Source: Branchiostoma floridae (lineage: Eukaryota; Chordata; Leptocardii; Amphioxiformes; Branchiostomatidae). Taken from it: a stretch of 64,000 bases of DNA. This document shows positions 1 through 21,500 of this stretch, in pieces (positions within the stretch are counted from its first letter, which is position 1; the number at the start of each line of letters is the position of its first letter). The notes beneath the pieces were generated by a model that was not told the origin of the DNA, did no database searches, and saw only the letters and a program-made list of their open reading frames with translations. A program made the translations under genes and the position numbers. The stretch spans positions 3,395,703 to 3,459,702 of the forward strand of contig NC_049992.1 in assembly GCF_000003815.2 (NCBI RefSeq), in the 5' to 3' direction.

Positions 1-219
1 CACAGAAATACAATTGCGCGATTCTTCAAATCACTTTCCAGAGTGGCCTCCAAATTTCCTGATTGTCTCTTTCATTCTCGAAGTGCTACGGTACCATCTT
101 TTCCTATAAGATATCAGTAAGTATGCCTTGCCTGCTAACATTGCTCAGTTGGGGTCTCCTTATTAATTGATAAGGATGTGTAGATTAAGTTGCATTAAGA
201 TGGACTTAAGTATATGGAT

Positions 220-571
220 CAGGGCTCTAGCCAGCTCGAAATTTTTTTTCCGTCAGCCAATTCCCATTGTCGCGAAAATCGCGAAAATACTCTTCCATGA
301 GTTAGAAAGACTGAACTGAGACCTTGAAAAACTGGTTTTTAATGAGATTATTGTATGCGAAAGGGCGCCGACACACTTCGTCAACAATAATAACAATAGC
401 AAAACAAACAGTGTGTGGCTTTTACGGCCGTGGACGGCGTCCCTAAGCCGCCTGTAGCTTCCACCAAGGATTTTTGTCCGTCAAGGTTGACGGATTGGTT
501 TTAAAATTTTTCCGTCACATGCAGCAAATTTCCGTCAATTGACGGAAAAATGGATGCTGGCTAGAGCCCTG
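220..571. mobile_element. hAT-type MITE with perfect 8-bp target duplication
   Basis: A 352-bp element whose ends are inverted copies of CAGGGCTCTAGCCAGC. It is flanked on both sides by the identical octamer ATATGGAT (212-219 and 572-579). An 8-bp target duplication and a CAGGG-type terminus are the signature of hAT transposons. The interior has no transposase-like reading frame and contains repeated short CCGTCA/TGACGG motifs near both ends, so this is a non-autonomous copy. The exact duplication suggests a fairly recent insertion. Confidence 0.88.
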
Positions 572-579
572 ATATGGAT

Positions 580-1444
580 ACTCCTTTAGTTGATCAGGTT
601 GACTGATGAAGATGACTACCTAACTGGTCTCTATCATAACTACCCAGCATACCTAACCAGCTGTATGACTACCCACTTCGAGACCCAGCCAATCTACCAT
701 GCTCAACTACCACGTACCTTGAAGTACCCAGCACAACTACCTTCCTAGCTACCTGCCGCACCTGAACAGCCTCTACCTTTAGTTTGAGAACTTTCCTGCA
801 CTGAAGAAAGTAGCATTTGACGAGATGATATTCCCTACAAGCCTTCAAATCTAATTTTGAGATTGGAGAAGGTAGGATAGAATAAAGGTCTTGAGCTGAG
901 AAAAATAAAAAAAGACCACATGTAGAGAGGAGAAAAATGAGTTGATAAACATACCAGAGATTAACCATTAGCCAGCTAAGGGTGCAGCCTTGTACCAGGC
1001 AGGCACTGGTGCACTGGGGGGTTAGCATGCCAAGGGTTAATGGAGAGATGTTGATAAAAACCTCACACTAATGAGAAACTCAACTTTGATCAGACTCACG
1101 CAGAAATCTGGCTTTACCAAATTTTGGTTGGCCACTAAAGCCTTCTTTAGACTTCAATAATGAGTCAAAGGATCCTTTCAAATTTTCTATCATTCTAGCC
1201 TTCATCAGGAAAAATGACCGAATAAAAAAGTAAAAAATGTCTTTAGGCATGTGACTCAGTAATGCATTAATGCTACCTTTTCAAAGCCTTCATCTGGGTA
1301 GAATGACCATTATTATAAGAAATTTCAAAGTCACATGACCTAAGACATGTTTGTCCAGTATTGGAAGAAAGGTGAGCCGATATCCTTTTGTGTTGAGTTT
1401 CTCATTATGTTTTTTTTTACTCACGCACAGATACTAAAAACCTT
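580..1444. other. 3' flank of the FoxJ2/3 gene, no gene recognised
   Basis: This stretch follows the FoxJ2/3 stop codon on the minus strand and probably contains its 3' UTR. I could not pick a convincing polyadenylation signal. A 119-codon minus-strand frame at 669-1028 has a hydrophobic middle but no recognisable domain or splice context, and I do not support it as a gene. Confidence 0.4.
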
Positions 1445-12169
<10,725 letters not shown>

Positions 12170-13191
12170 CTTGGATTTTCCAGGCTGGGACCGGGGAAAT
12201 TTTCACTGCGAGAGGGGTGTCCGGTCTAACCGGAAAATTTCCAACTCGTCTTTTCTTCCCTTCAACAACACTAATTTGATAAGCAAATTACACTTATTTC
12301 CACAAAACAAAGCTCAAGTCATATCTGATACATTTATGATGTTTCATTCGAACTAATAGCGCGTCTAATTTTCTCAACGGAAGGCGTTCTTGTGTTGCGC
12401 AGTAACCGATATGCCGCCGGCCCCCGGAGCCATGATTGGGCTCGTCCGGTTGGCATCATTGCCCCCCGCAGCGCTACCTAGCAACTCGCCACTGGTGACG
12501 TCAAACGCGCGCGAAGTCCGGTCGCTGGCCGTTCAAACTGGATATTGCATAATTTACGGGGTGTACAGAGCTTATCATCAATATCACTTTGTGTCAATAA
12601 CGCTATCAAAGACTGGGGCTAGACTGGGGCTTTGTCGAGGTTGTCTAGTTGTGGTCAAAGAGAGACACGTGTTGTCTACAAAGCGGAGTAGGCGACCAAT
12701 AAAATCAACTTATCAAGGAACTAAAAAAGGAAAAATAAAATTCAAGCAGAATTAATTCTTATTTGATGATAATTCCTTTCGGAAATCATTGTGAATTTTC
12801 AACTTAACCTTAAAATCATTATCGGTACTTTAATGAGACTAGGTTCTCTGGGCATCAAGCCAATATCCGAAAGTGTTTTCGCTTTCGATTCCATCACATT
12901 GTCTCAGGCCCCTGCATCAGGACTTCATAGTGTTAAGCATGAATGTTGTAAACATAGAGGACAAAGACAGAATTCTTCATAAGATAGTGCTTGTAGTTTG
13001 TTTACTGTAAATTTCAAGTTGAATTGTTTGTGGATCATCGCATCATTCGCATCAAATCATCAAACACCAGCTTTATACTCACATACTGCTTCGTGTAGCA
13101 GGTGGGGTACTGTAATACTACAAACCGCTAGATGTCGCCCGCGCACGGTCATCCTCAGCCGAGCTCCGCGTTCATTCGCATCACGTTCAAA
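12170..13191. promoter_or_regulatory. Bidirectional promoter interval, FoxJ2/3 and PSMB6
   Basis: The two genes are head-to-head with 1.02 kb between start codons, so this stretch must hold both promoters. It contains a perfect CRE palindrome TGACGTCA (12496-12503), an inverted CCAAT motif (ATTGG near 12435), a forward CCAAT (near 12694) and a GC-rich block at 12410-12530. On the PSMB6 side, AAAATGGCGGC overlaps the start codon (13189-13199), a YY1-type element common at housekeeping-gene starts. I see no TATA box placed near either gene. Transcription start sites are not determined. Confidence 0.65.
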
Positions 13192-16100
13192 ATGGCGGCC
13201 GTACTGAATTCTGTGAAGTCATTCGGTGGTCACAACATGTCTGTAAACGGCGGGCCAGACTTCATGGACGCACCAGTTACAACAGGGGTAAGTTCTAGCG
13301 GACCTCTAGTATGTTGGAGTAGAGAAATAAAGGGCAATCGCTGTGCAGGGCCGCGTTTTTGGCCCTTAAAGCACGTTCTGTCTGTGGTCTATGGGGAGGG
13401 GGGCGGCAAGGCATTTGGCAAATTATTTGGAAGTTGATGACTTTTTATATCATATATAATGAAGAAAGATGGACCTAGTATCTAAATTACTAAATAAAAT
13501 GTTGAGGATAGTCAGGGAATCCAAAAAAGTATGCTGAATGCAATGCCTCTGCTGAAAACCAAAGTACTGATGATGATGACTACGAGTAGTACAATCATCA
13601 AATTATCCTTTGTGTTGAACCATGTGTCAAAGCATGCTCATCAAATTAAATGGTTTTACAAATGGTACTTTTAAGTTATGGCTCTACCCTCGCAGTACAA
13701 GAATGTCACATGTTTCAACTCCTAAAAACTTGGTACAACTGTTTCTAGATGTTTTGCTGTTTAGAGGACTCTTATACCTGTAGCAAATTTATAAACCAAC
13801 AGTCTTTCAAAGATGTAGAGCAAGTGCCAGGATGTGTACCAATCCTCGTGACTGTTATCGTTTCAGACGTCCATCATGGCGGTGGAGTTCGCAGGTGGAG
13901 TGGTGATCGGAGCTGACTCACGGACAACCTCCGGGTAAAGTTTGATAATGGTTCTGGTTTGGACGGTTGTAATGGAGTGGGGTCAAACTGGTTAAAAAAG
14001 AATATGTTTATGAAAATTTTAAAGAGACATTGGAAGTAGACCTGAAGATGAAAAAAACTTTTTAAGAAAAAAAGGCCACAGTAAGATTGACATGTTTAAG
14101 AAAAACTTTTTGTACAACTTCTTTTCTAGATATATATATATATGAAATTATATACATGGATATTTACATATTTGAACACACACACACACACACATTAGAG
14201 TTGACATATTGAAGTAAAACTTTTTGTACAAACTTCTTTTCTAAATATATATGTTTTTGTTGGTTGGATGGATACCAACATATTTGCATACACACCAATA
14301 ATCATTACTTGATTAAATCATCTTAATCCATTTCCTCTGCAGGTCTTACATCGCTAACCGAGTAACGGACAAACTCACACCGATACACGACCGGATCTTC
14401 TGCTGCCGGTCGGGCTCCGCTGCCGACACGCAGGCCATCGCTGACATCGTGTCCTACCACACCAGCTTCCACAGGTCAGTAGTAGTCCACTGTGATCTGC
14501 TGATGCAGTGGTCTGAACACTCTGCATCAGCAATCAGTTTTTCTTCATCTCTCTCCACAGGTCAGCTGGTCCCCAAACCTGTACTTAGGTTTCTTAGTCT
14601 CCTACCACACTGGCTTTCACAGGTCGGGTTCTCACCAAACTTGCTCTTTGTTTTCTTTGTGAAATGGGAAGATCCTTGCTTTGCGCACCTTAATGGTGTT
14701 AAGGGGCAGTGTTGATCTCCGTTGATATAGTCTAGGTCACAGAAAAGCAGAGACAACACTAATGGAATCAATAACAATATTCAAGTACAAAAAATGATAA
14801 AAATAAAGAACTTTTATATATACATTGCGAAAGATAGCGTACATGTATCTGTGCATGTATGATATGTGCTAGATGGTTTATTTGGAACAGTGATTTTCCC
14901 AAACATCAATCGCACATGTAAAGGAAAATAACCTTGAGTTTTTTTATTCCTCCTGACTGCAGTATTGAGGTGGGTGAGCCCCCCCTGGTGCGGACGGCAG
15001 CAAACCTGTTTAAGGACCTGTGCTACAGGCACCGGGAGGACCTGACGGCTGGCATCATTGTGGCAGGATGGGACAAGAGGAAGGGTGGACAGGTAATATT
15101 TGGTGCACTGCTGTCAATGCTTATCAAAATACATTCAAAGCTTTGAGATACATATATAGGATAACATGCAAGTGATATAAAGGGGTCTGAACGTATTGAT
15201 ATAGTGTCGTGTATAGCAGATTTAGTGATAAGGTCAACTGATTAGGAAGTAAAGAAACTAGTTTATGACTTCATTAGCATAATGATGTGCGGAATTGTAC
15301 TGTTCTTAAACCGTTTCGTTCTTGCATTGATAGTGGTCAATTTGCTGTATGATAAGGGAACTGCCGTATGATACTAAAGGGGGCAACTAGACTCGCAACT
15401 TTGCTGTGAGATCAGAACAGAAAAGGTCAGTTGATAATTCTGTCATGTGTTGATTTCTGTTGTTTGACAAAGCCTTCATTATTTCCTGCAGGTTTACTCA
15501 GTTCCCCTGGGTGGGATGCTGGTCAGGCAGCCCGTAGCTATAGGAGGTGAGTAGACATACTGTACAGTGCACAAAACTGATGCTGTAAAATACCTCTCAA
15601 TGTACATCATGTAGAGAGATGTCTACAGCCACCATGCATCAGCAGATGATTGATCGATTGACTGAACTAACGCTTGCAGTCTTCTCTGTTAGAGTGCTAA
15701 ACATTATCCTACAAGAATGTCAAATACATTGTTGTTATGAATAATAAATCCTTCAGTGATTGTGGAATTTCTGCATTCTTGCAAAACACAGTGATATGGA
15801 TACATCATTAATGAATTCATGCCACCAGAGGACTTTGAGTCTCTTCTCTGAGACTAATGGACCTGTGCCAACTGTTTTCCAGGTTCCGGTAGCACATACG
15901 TGTACGGTTATGTGGACTCACACTTCAAGGAGGGCATGACGAAAGAGGAGTGTTTCCAGTTTTGTGCTAACAGTAAGTAAATTTTCCTCGCATTCTTCAT
16001 AACAACTTCTTTTGTAGATTGAGCAGGAAAGTCCGAAAGCCGGCTTTACAATTCATGCGAATGCCGGCCGAATTGGTAGATTGATCAGACCTCGCCAAAT

Positions 16101-16485
16101 TTCAACACCATCCAAGCATTGGCTGTAATCTGCCCCTTTACAAATTGCAGTTCTTGTCTACTGTGCAGATCTTTCCCAGTCAGTTCTTACCTATACAGCA
16201 GTACTTGAAAAGGTTGTATGAGTTAGGGAAGCTGGACCCATATCTTTCCTAAAAGTTTGCATAGTATTAATAGTATATAGAGATGATAGACAATCTAGAC
16301 TCTGTTGATTTTCATTCCGTGTGAACTGATGGAGTAAAATGTTGTTTTCCTTTTCAGCCCTGGCCTTGGCGATGTTCCGTGACGGCTCCAGTGGAGGAGT
16401 GATCCGATTGGCTGCCATCAACGAAGACGGGATAGAGCGCAAGGTCATCACGGGAGACGACATCCCCAAATTCTGGGAGGGGTGA
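13192..16485 (+). CDS. PSMB6: 20S proteasome beta-1 subunit (PSMB6, caspase-like), seven exons
   Basis: Catalytic beta-1 subunit of the 20S core, cleaving after acidic residues, in nucleus and cytosol. Exons: 13192-13287, 13867-13934, 14343-14474, 14963-15092, 15492-15546, 15883-15972, 16358-16485. Borders are GT/AG and phases match; 699 nt gives 232 aa plus TGA. Exon 1 encodes the 32-residue propeptide ending VTTG, and exon 2 begins with the ACG codon for catalytic Thr1 ([11 protein letters not shown]), so the processing site falls exactly on the intron. Mature numbering places Asp17 (GADSRTT) and Lys33 (VTDKLTP) correctly, and Arg45 (FCCRSG) marks constitutive beta-1 rather than the immunoproteasome paralogue. 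Later blocks ([44 protein letters not shown]) match the family, and the length is typical. The start is the ATG in AAAATGGCGGCC. Exon 3 has a partial 3'-edge copy in its downstream intron. Confidence 0.96.
14106..14285. repeat. Short direct duplication with TA and CA microsatellites
   Basis: TTTTTGTACAACTTCTTTTCTA followed by a TA-rich run occurs at about 14106 and again, with small changes, at about 14219. A (CA)n tract lies between them. This is in PSMB6 intron 2. Confidence 0.75.
14540..14628 (+). repeat. Partial copies of the PSMB6 exon-3 3' edge
   Basis: The end of exon 3 plus donor (TCCTACCACACCAGCTTCC then ACAGGTCAG, 14452-14478) recurs at 14597-14628 as CTCCTACCACACTGGCTTTC then ACAGGTCGG. 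A shorter match to the junction (CTCCACAGGTCAG) lies at about 14552-14565. Both lie downstream of the exon, as with the 3'-edge copies in the other genes. Confidence 0.7.
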
Positions 16486-16755
16486 TCGGGTCCTCCTGAT
16501 GTCAATGTGATAAGACTAGATATTTGTAGTAGGCAAGAATTATGATGTACCTTACCAAAAAATTCTGTCTAACAACTTAAACTGTAACAGTTAATAATAC
16601 CGTAAAAACAACATCAGTCACCCGTTGTACCATTTCCTTTGGTAGCAGTTGGACTACTGTATGGTGTAATGTCACAAATTGGATGACACCTCGCAGTTTT
16701 CTACATGTTTCATGGACTGCACACTAAGCTTTCTTTGTTGGTTCTTTACAATGGG

Positions 16756-16761
16756 AATAAA
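16756..16761 (+). terminator. Polyadenylation signal of PSMB6
   Basis: AATAAA 271 bases after the PSMB6 stop codon. Further AATAAA motifs follow within about 50 bases, so cleavage is expected around 16775-16830. The choice among them is inferred. Confidence 0.65.
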
Positions 16762-17265
16762 ATTACATGTACAACTCTCTGTTATCCATCAATAAATGAG
16801 CAGCAAATAAAATTGCTGGTATTGAAAGATGTATGTGTGTGTTTTTGTCTTGAGATGAAACTTTTGATGGCTCTGTAGGTGTATGTTCTGCTTCAAAGTG
16901 CAGCCTGTGGAAAATGTCTTGCCACAGTGCTGAATGTGTGGGGAAGACCAGTGCCTCGAACAGGGCTGTCTTCATGACCGGCCTATGTTTGTTTGTTTGT
17001 TTATTTCGATCTCCAATTAGAGTTACAATTATTATCATAACTCTATTCTTCCTGGAGTCGTCCATCAACATTACAAATTAAAACCATCAAATAACATAAA
17101 GTCAACAAAAGTACATGTATACTGTATGACATAAGAAGAACTGAAGTGAACTGATTACAAAATGTAACATAAACTCAGTAAACAGAAGTAATGAGGAGGG
17201 GTCAGAGGTCAAAGGCTATAACATAAGTAACAAAACATCAATCAAGGCCTATCCTTTCTTCTAGT

Positions 17266-17417
17266 CCCCAAGCAGATCCTACGGCGCCTTAGAGATAGTA
17301 TTAAAGCTAGCAAAGGAGTATAGCGGCACCGGTGCCTGTTTGACTCCCTTTTGGCCGGCTATACTCCTTGGCCGGCTTTGATACTATCTCTAGGTCGCTG
17401 TAGGATCTGCTTGGAGA
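17266..17417. mobile_element. MITE, CCAAGCAGATCCTACGG family, copy 1
   Basis: About 152 bp with inverted ends (CCCCAAGCAGATCCTACGG... and ...CTGTAGGATCTGCTTGG), followed inward by inverted TAGAGATAGTA/TACTATCTCTA blocks and internal CCGGC motifs. It lies between PSMB6 and RALBP1. A diverged relative is at 48806-48934. Confidence 0.82.
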
Positions 17418-17606
17418 TAACCTTTCTTCATGACATGAAGTTGATAACATTGACAGTATTGAATTTTTAAAATTCAAAAATTACATATTCAACAACATGG
17501 CCTTTTGGGCGCCAAAACAATGAAGTAGAAACAGCTTATTGCTTTGGTAGTGCATAAAGTTACCGGTACACTGGTGAAAATTAAAAGAATGCTTATTTGT
17601 TAAAGG

Positions 17607-17954
17607 CAACCTAAGCAATATCACATTGTTAAAAGTGGAAATATTCTGAATAAGTCAGTCTGTATAATGACATCTAATGCACTATTTTAGCACATTTACA
17701 TCATTATTTCATAAATTGAGCCGTTAAAAACAGCGCGGGAATGAGTTGCACAAGGATTCCAGATCAAGTCTTTATTTTTGAGGGGTACAATAATAAGGAA
17801 TATCCTCGGGCAACTTGTCGCTGGGCTGTTTTTAACCGCTCAAAGTATCAAATTATGATGTAAATGTGAGAATACAGTGCAGTAGATGTCAATATCATGC
17901 AGATTGCCTTATTCAGAATATTTCCACTTTGACGCTGTAATATTGCTTAGGTTG
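17607..17954. mobile_element. MITE with long CAACCTAAGCAATAT inverted repeats
   Basis: About 348 bp. The arms begin CAACCTAAGCAATAT and pair over much of their length, including GGAAATATTCTGAATAAG with its inverse near 17910 and TTACATCATTATTT with its inverse near 17860. No coding capacity. I see no clear target duplication. It lies between PSMB6 and RALBP1. Confidence 0.82.
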
Positions 17955-18359
17955 TGGAAGGAATGGCAGAACAGGTGTTTCTTGTCAGGGAACACCTTTT
18001 AAAAGCTGCGGTATCGAATAAGGCCAGCAAAAACAAGATTCGTCAAGAGAAGGGCATTAAAGGTTCAAATGGTACCTGAACATATGATGGAAATCATATC
18101 TAAAAGTAAGCTTTTCTGAAAATCCAGTTTTCATTGCTGGTTTTTGTATCAGATTCAGAAGAAATCTCCCTAGTTTGCAACACTGTCAACAGGTTAAGTT
18201 AGACCCCATTGTATAGGTTAGAGTGGGCTCATCCAAGGACTTGTTGTTCCATTCTTAAGTATACAGTTTTTATATTGCTTTCTTCTTTCTATTGCATGGT
18301 TCTTACTTCGCAACTCAACTCAACATGTTTGATAAATCTTAGTCTACATTATCTGGGAA

Positions 18360-18591
18360 CGAGGTCACACTGATGACGTCACCCTCACCCCTGGGCACAA
18401 GACCAATCCAAGATGGCGGCGCTGTCTGGAAAATCAGACGTTTCTTTCAGTTAGTTTGTAAGTTTGTTTGTTCCGTTTCAGCTTTTATTTCTTGTACCTG
18501 AAGGTGATAGGTGCTGCCACTTCTCTTCTTCCTCTCATTGTTATCTTTACTTTCTTAACTTTTGCGGCAAAAACGCCGTTTCTTTATTAAC
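18360..18591 (+). promoter_or_regulatory. RALBP1 core promoter and 5' UTR
   Basis: Compact promoter-like cluster: a perfect CRE TGACGTCA (18374-18381), a CCAAT box (18403-18407) and AAGATGGCGGC (18410-18420), a YY1-type initiator-region motif. The ATG inside the YY1 motif reaches TAG after 13 codons, so it is at most a short upstream ORF. The RALBP1 start used here is at 18592. No TATA box is seen. Confidence 0.6.
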
Positions 18592-21500
18592 ATGATGAGT
18601 GGAATAGAGCACTGTCAAGAGGAGGTGAGGGTGAACTAGATATGCTTCAATCTATTCTTCATCATTCAGGACTATACTGTTGCTTAGGATCTTTGGCTTC
18701 TCTGATAAGCCTTTAGAAATAGGAATCCTTTTACAAAAATCACGAAATAGTCATGATTGAAGTGCGTATTGTGGACTGCAGTGAAGTGTTTTGCTGTCAG
18801 TGTCAGATGATTATTTTTTAGGCAGACAGGTTGTTGTTTTGCCCTCTACCCTTCAACTTCAAGACAAGTAACCCCCTACCCCCAGATGCTCAGTTTGCAC
18901 CACAGGCACTACCTAACCTTTGCTGAACAAACAGTTTTAGAAAAGAGACACAATTTGCAATATGACTGTTTGTACTAAATAAGTTAAACGTTGGTTTGTG
19001 GAAACTAAACTCCATATTCTTCTATCATAATATGGTTGTCCAAGAGTAAACAAATAGCGAGACAGTATTTTGACATCAGCTATCAGTGCAGTTATTGTTC
19101 ATACATGTTTCTTTATGTCTTATACATGTACATATACTCTAGGTATATATAGATATAATGGCCATGATAACATTGTAATACAAGTGTCCGGACTGAGTGA
19201 CAACTTGAATCATACAAATGCACAGCACGCCATTGTCACTATCGGTCGTACAGCCCTCCCACGGGTCACATTGAGTTGTAAGTGTTAGTTGTTTAAAACT
19301 ATCTCATGAGAGATATGATAATCACTAAAAAATCAGTCTATGTCACTATGTGGTCTGGTAGTACATCAATACACCACAGACAGGGACATCACAGAGCAAT
19401 CATACTGAAATACATGTTGTCTCACTAAGGAGCGTCTGCATGGGGAGTCCCGACAACGATTTATGCTGAATTCAGAAGCCCCTACGTATTACGCTAAATG
19501 AAGGAAGGCAATTACGCTAAATTTGGTTGCCTTGCTACGAATTATGTAGATAAGATGGTTTTCCCTATGAGTTACGGGAAATAAAAATGGGCTGCCTACA
19601 CCTTACGGAAAAGAGCATGCAGACCCTCACTAAGAAGTGACAAGTTGTACCTTTCAGGGCCACATGGAAGAGGACAGTGGAGAGTTCCCAGGGCTGTATA
19701 ACAGGGAGAACGACTTTGCAGAGGTGGATATGGAGCCAGAACATGGTAAGGGTAGCTATATACTATGTAGGCTTGTAGCTGCTACACACGTGCAGGGGTC
19801 AAAATTATCCTGAGAGTCTCATTCATGTAACTTAAGTTGGTGTCAGTTTGCAGGCAACTGAAGAAGGTGTCATAGCAAGTTGGATAAAAGACCTTTGGTA
19901 TGGTGGTACATGTATCAGGGAATGCTAACTTCCCAGTAGAGACGGATCATCTTTGAAGAAATTAAAAATAGAGTGAGAGAATAAAGAATTACAATTACTA
20001 GTATAATGCTATGCATCACAAAACTAGATATGATTTAAATGCTAGTGTATTTACAGGAAATATTTCCATATTGCAGAACGAAATTTTGTTGACATTCTGC
20101 ATTATTGCAGAACACTGACCTTTGCCCCTATGATTGACAGATGAGGAGGAGGAGAAGGAGAGTCTGAAGAAGAAGGATAAACACAAGAAGGACAAGGCGC
20201 CGGGGTACGTGGCCTTCGAGGAGGAGGATTCAGACGAAGAGTGAGTCTATCTTGGCTATCTTATGTCTTAAACTTCTAGGTCAAGGCAAGACTCCAGTCA
20301 AGTCTGTTTTAACTGTTCTTATGACATAATTGTGGGAAGTTAAGTGTTTTCTTAACTTATCAAAGATTAAAAGAATACTTTAAGTTGTCAAAAGTACATG
20401 TATCAAAGTCACTTAAAGTAGAAAACTGAAGACTGATCCCCAAATATTTTTCTTGATCAGTTTTGTTGATGTCTAACCATCATTGTGTAAACCTTTCCTT
20501 GTGTGAAAAGATTTCTTGTTGGTTATGATTGAGCCCATAAAGTTTATAAACATGCGAATGACATGTGAATAACTGTCTTGTGTTAAATCCCAGGAGCCCC
20601 AGTAAAGGAAAACGGAAGGGTTTGTTTCGCAACCGCTTCTCTCAGAACTCCAAGAGGAAGTTCAAAGACAAGGAGCGAGACAAGGACAAAGACAAGGAGA
20701 AAGAAAAGGCTAAGGAAAAGGAGAAGGAGAAAAAGGAAGAAAAGTCTCATCATAAGGTATTCTCATCATAATATATTTTTTCTCGGTAACAAAAGTTGTA
20801 AAAAAAAAGATGAATATACTGTATATAGTAGTTAATGAATGAGCAGTCAACCAAATTCTAAGTTTATAGTAAGATGCCTTTGTGAGATTTTGTTTTTACA
20901 TAAAGACAAGTTGGTTCTTTTCGTGTTGTTGAAATGTTTATACAAATGATAACTATTACAAATTTAAAGTTTAACATAGTTTCCCCCATCATTTAGGTGT
21001 ATTTGTGACAGTTTGGCAATGTTGAATCTGTTCTGCATTAAACACACGATGTATTTCTTGCACAGAAGTTTATAAACACCTTTATTCATATTAGGATAGG
21101 AACACTTGTATCCTGCCTCTTAACTTCATTTCTGTTTCACCTTTAGGAGAAGGAGAAGAAGAAGTCCTCCAGCCTGCCCCGAGACCTGACCCCAGACATC
21201 TTAAGATCCTACAGCTTTAAGGAGAAGTCTGGGAGGAAGCGGGAGGCTAAGGAGGCCAAGTCTCCGTCCCAGGCACAGGCTCTGTCAGCGGATGAACTCA
21301 GCTCACCGGCCAGAGGTGGGAGAGGAGCTAGGATAGTTTTTGCATTTCCAGATAGCTGTGCAAAAGCTAGGTGTAACAGGTTGTGACAGTGTAATTTAAC
21401 CAGCTGTTGCCATGCCCCGTGCCTGTGAAGCTGGTGTGTTACGCTGAAGGGGGGTCATACCAGCTGTATAGAGACAGATACAGATACAGGCCACACCAGT

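Noticed and set aside
669-1028. 119-codon minus-strand frame downstream of FoxJ2/3
   Set aside because: No recognised domain; probably lies in the 3' UTR or flank.
18414-18455. RALBP1 translation start at the ATG within AAGATGGCGGC
   Set aside because: This frame meets TAG after 13 codons; the ATG at 18592 gives an exon with a good donor in phase with exon 2.
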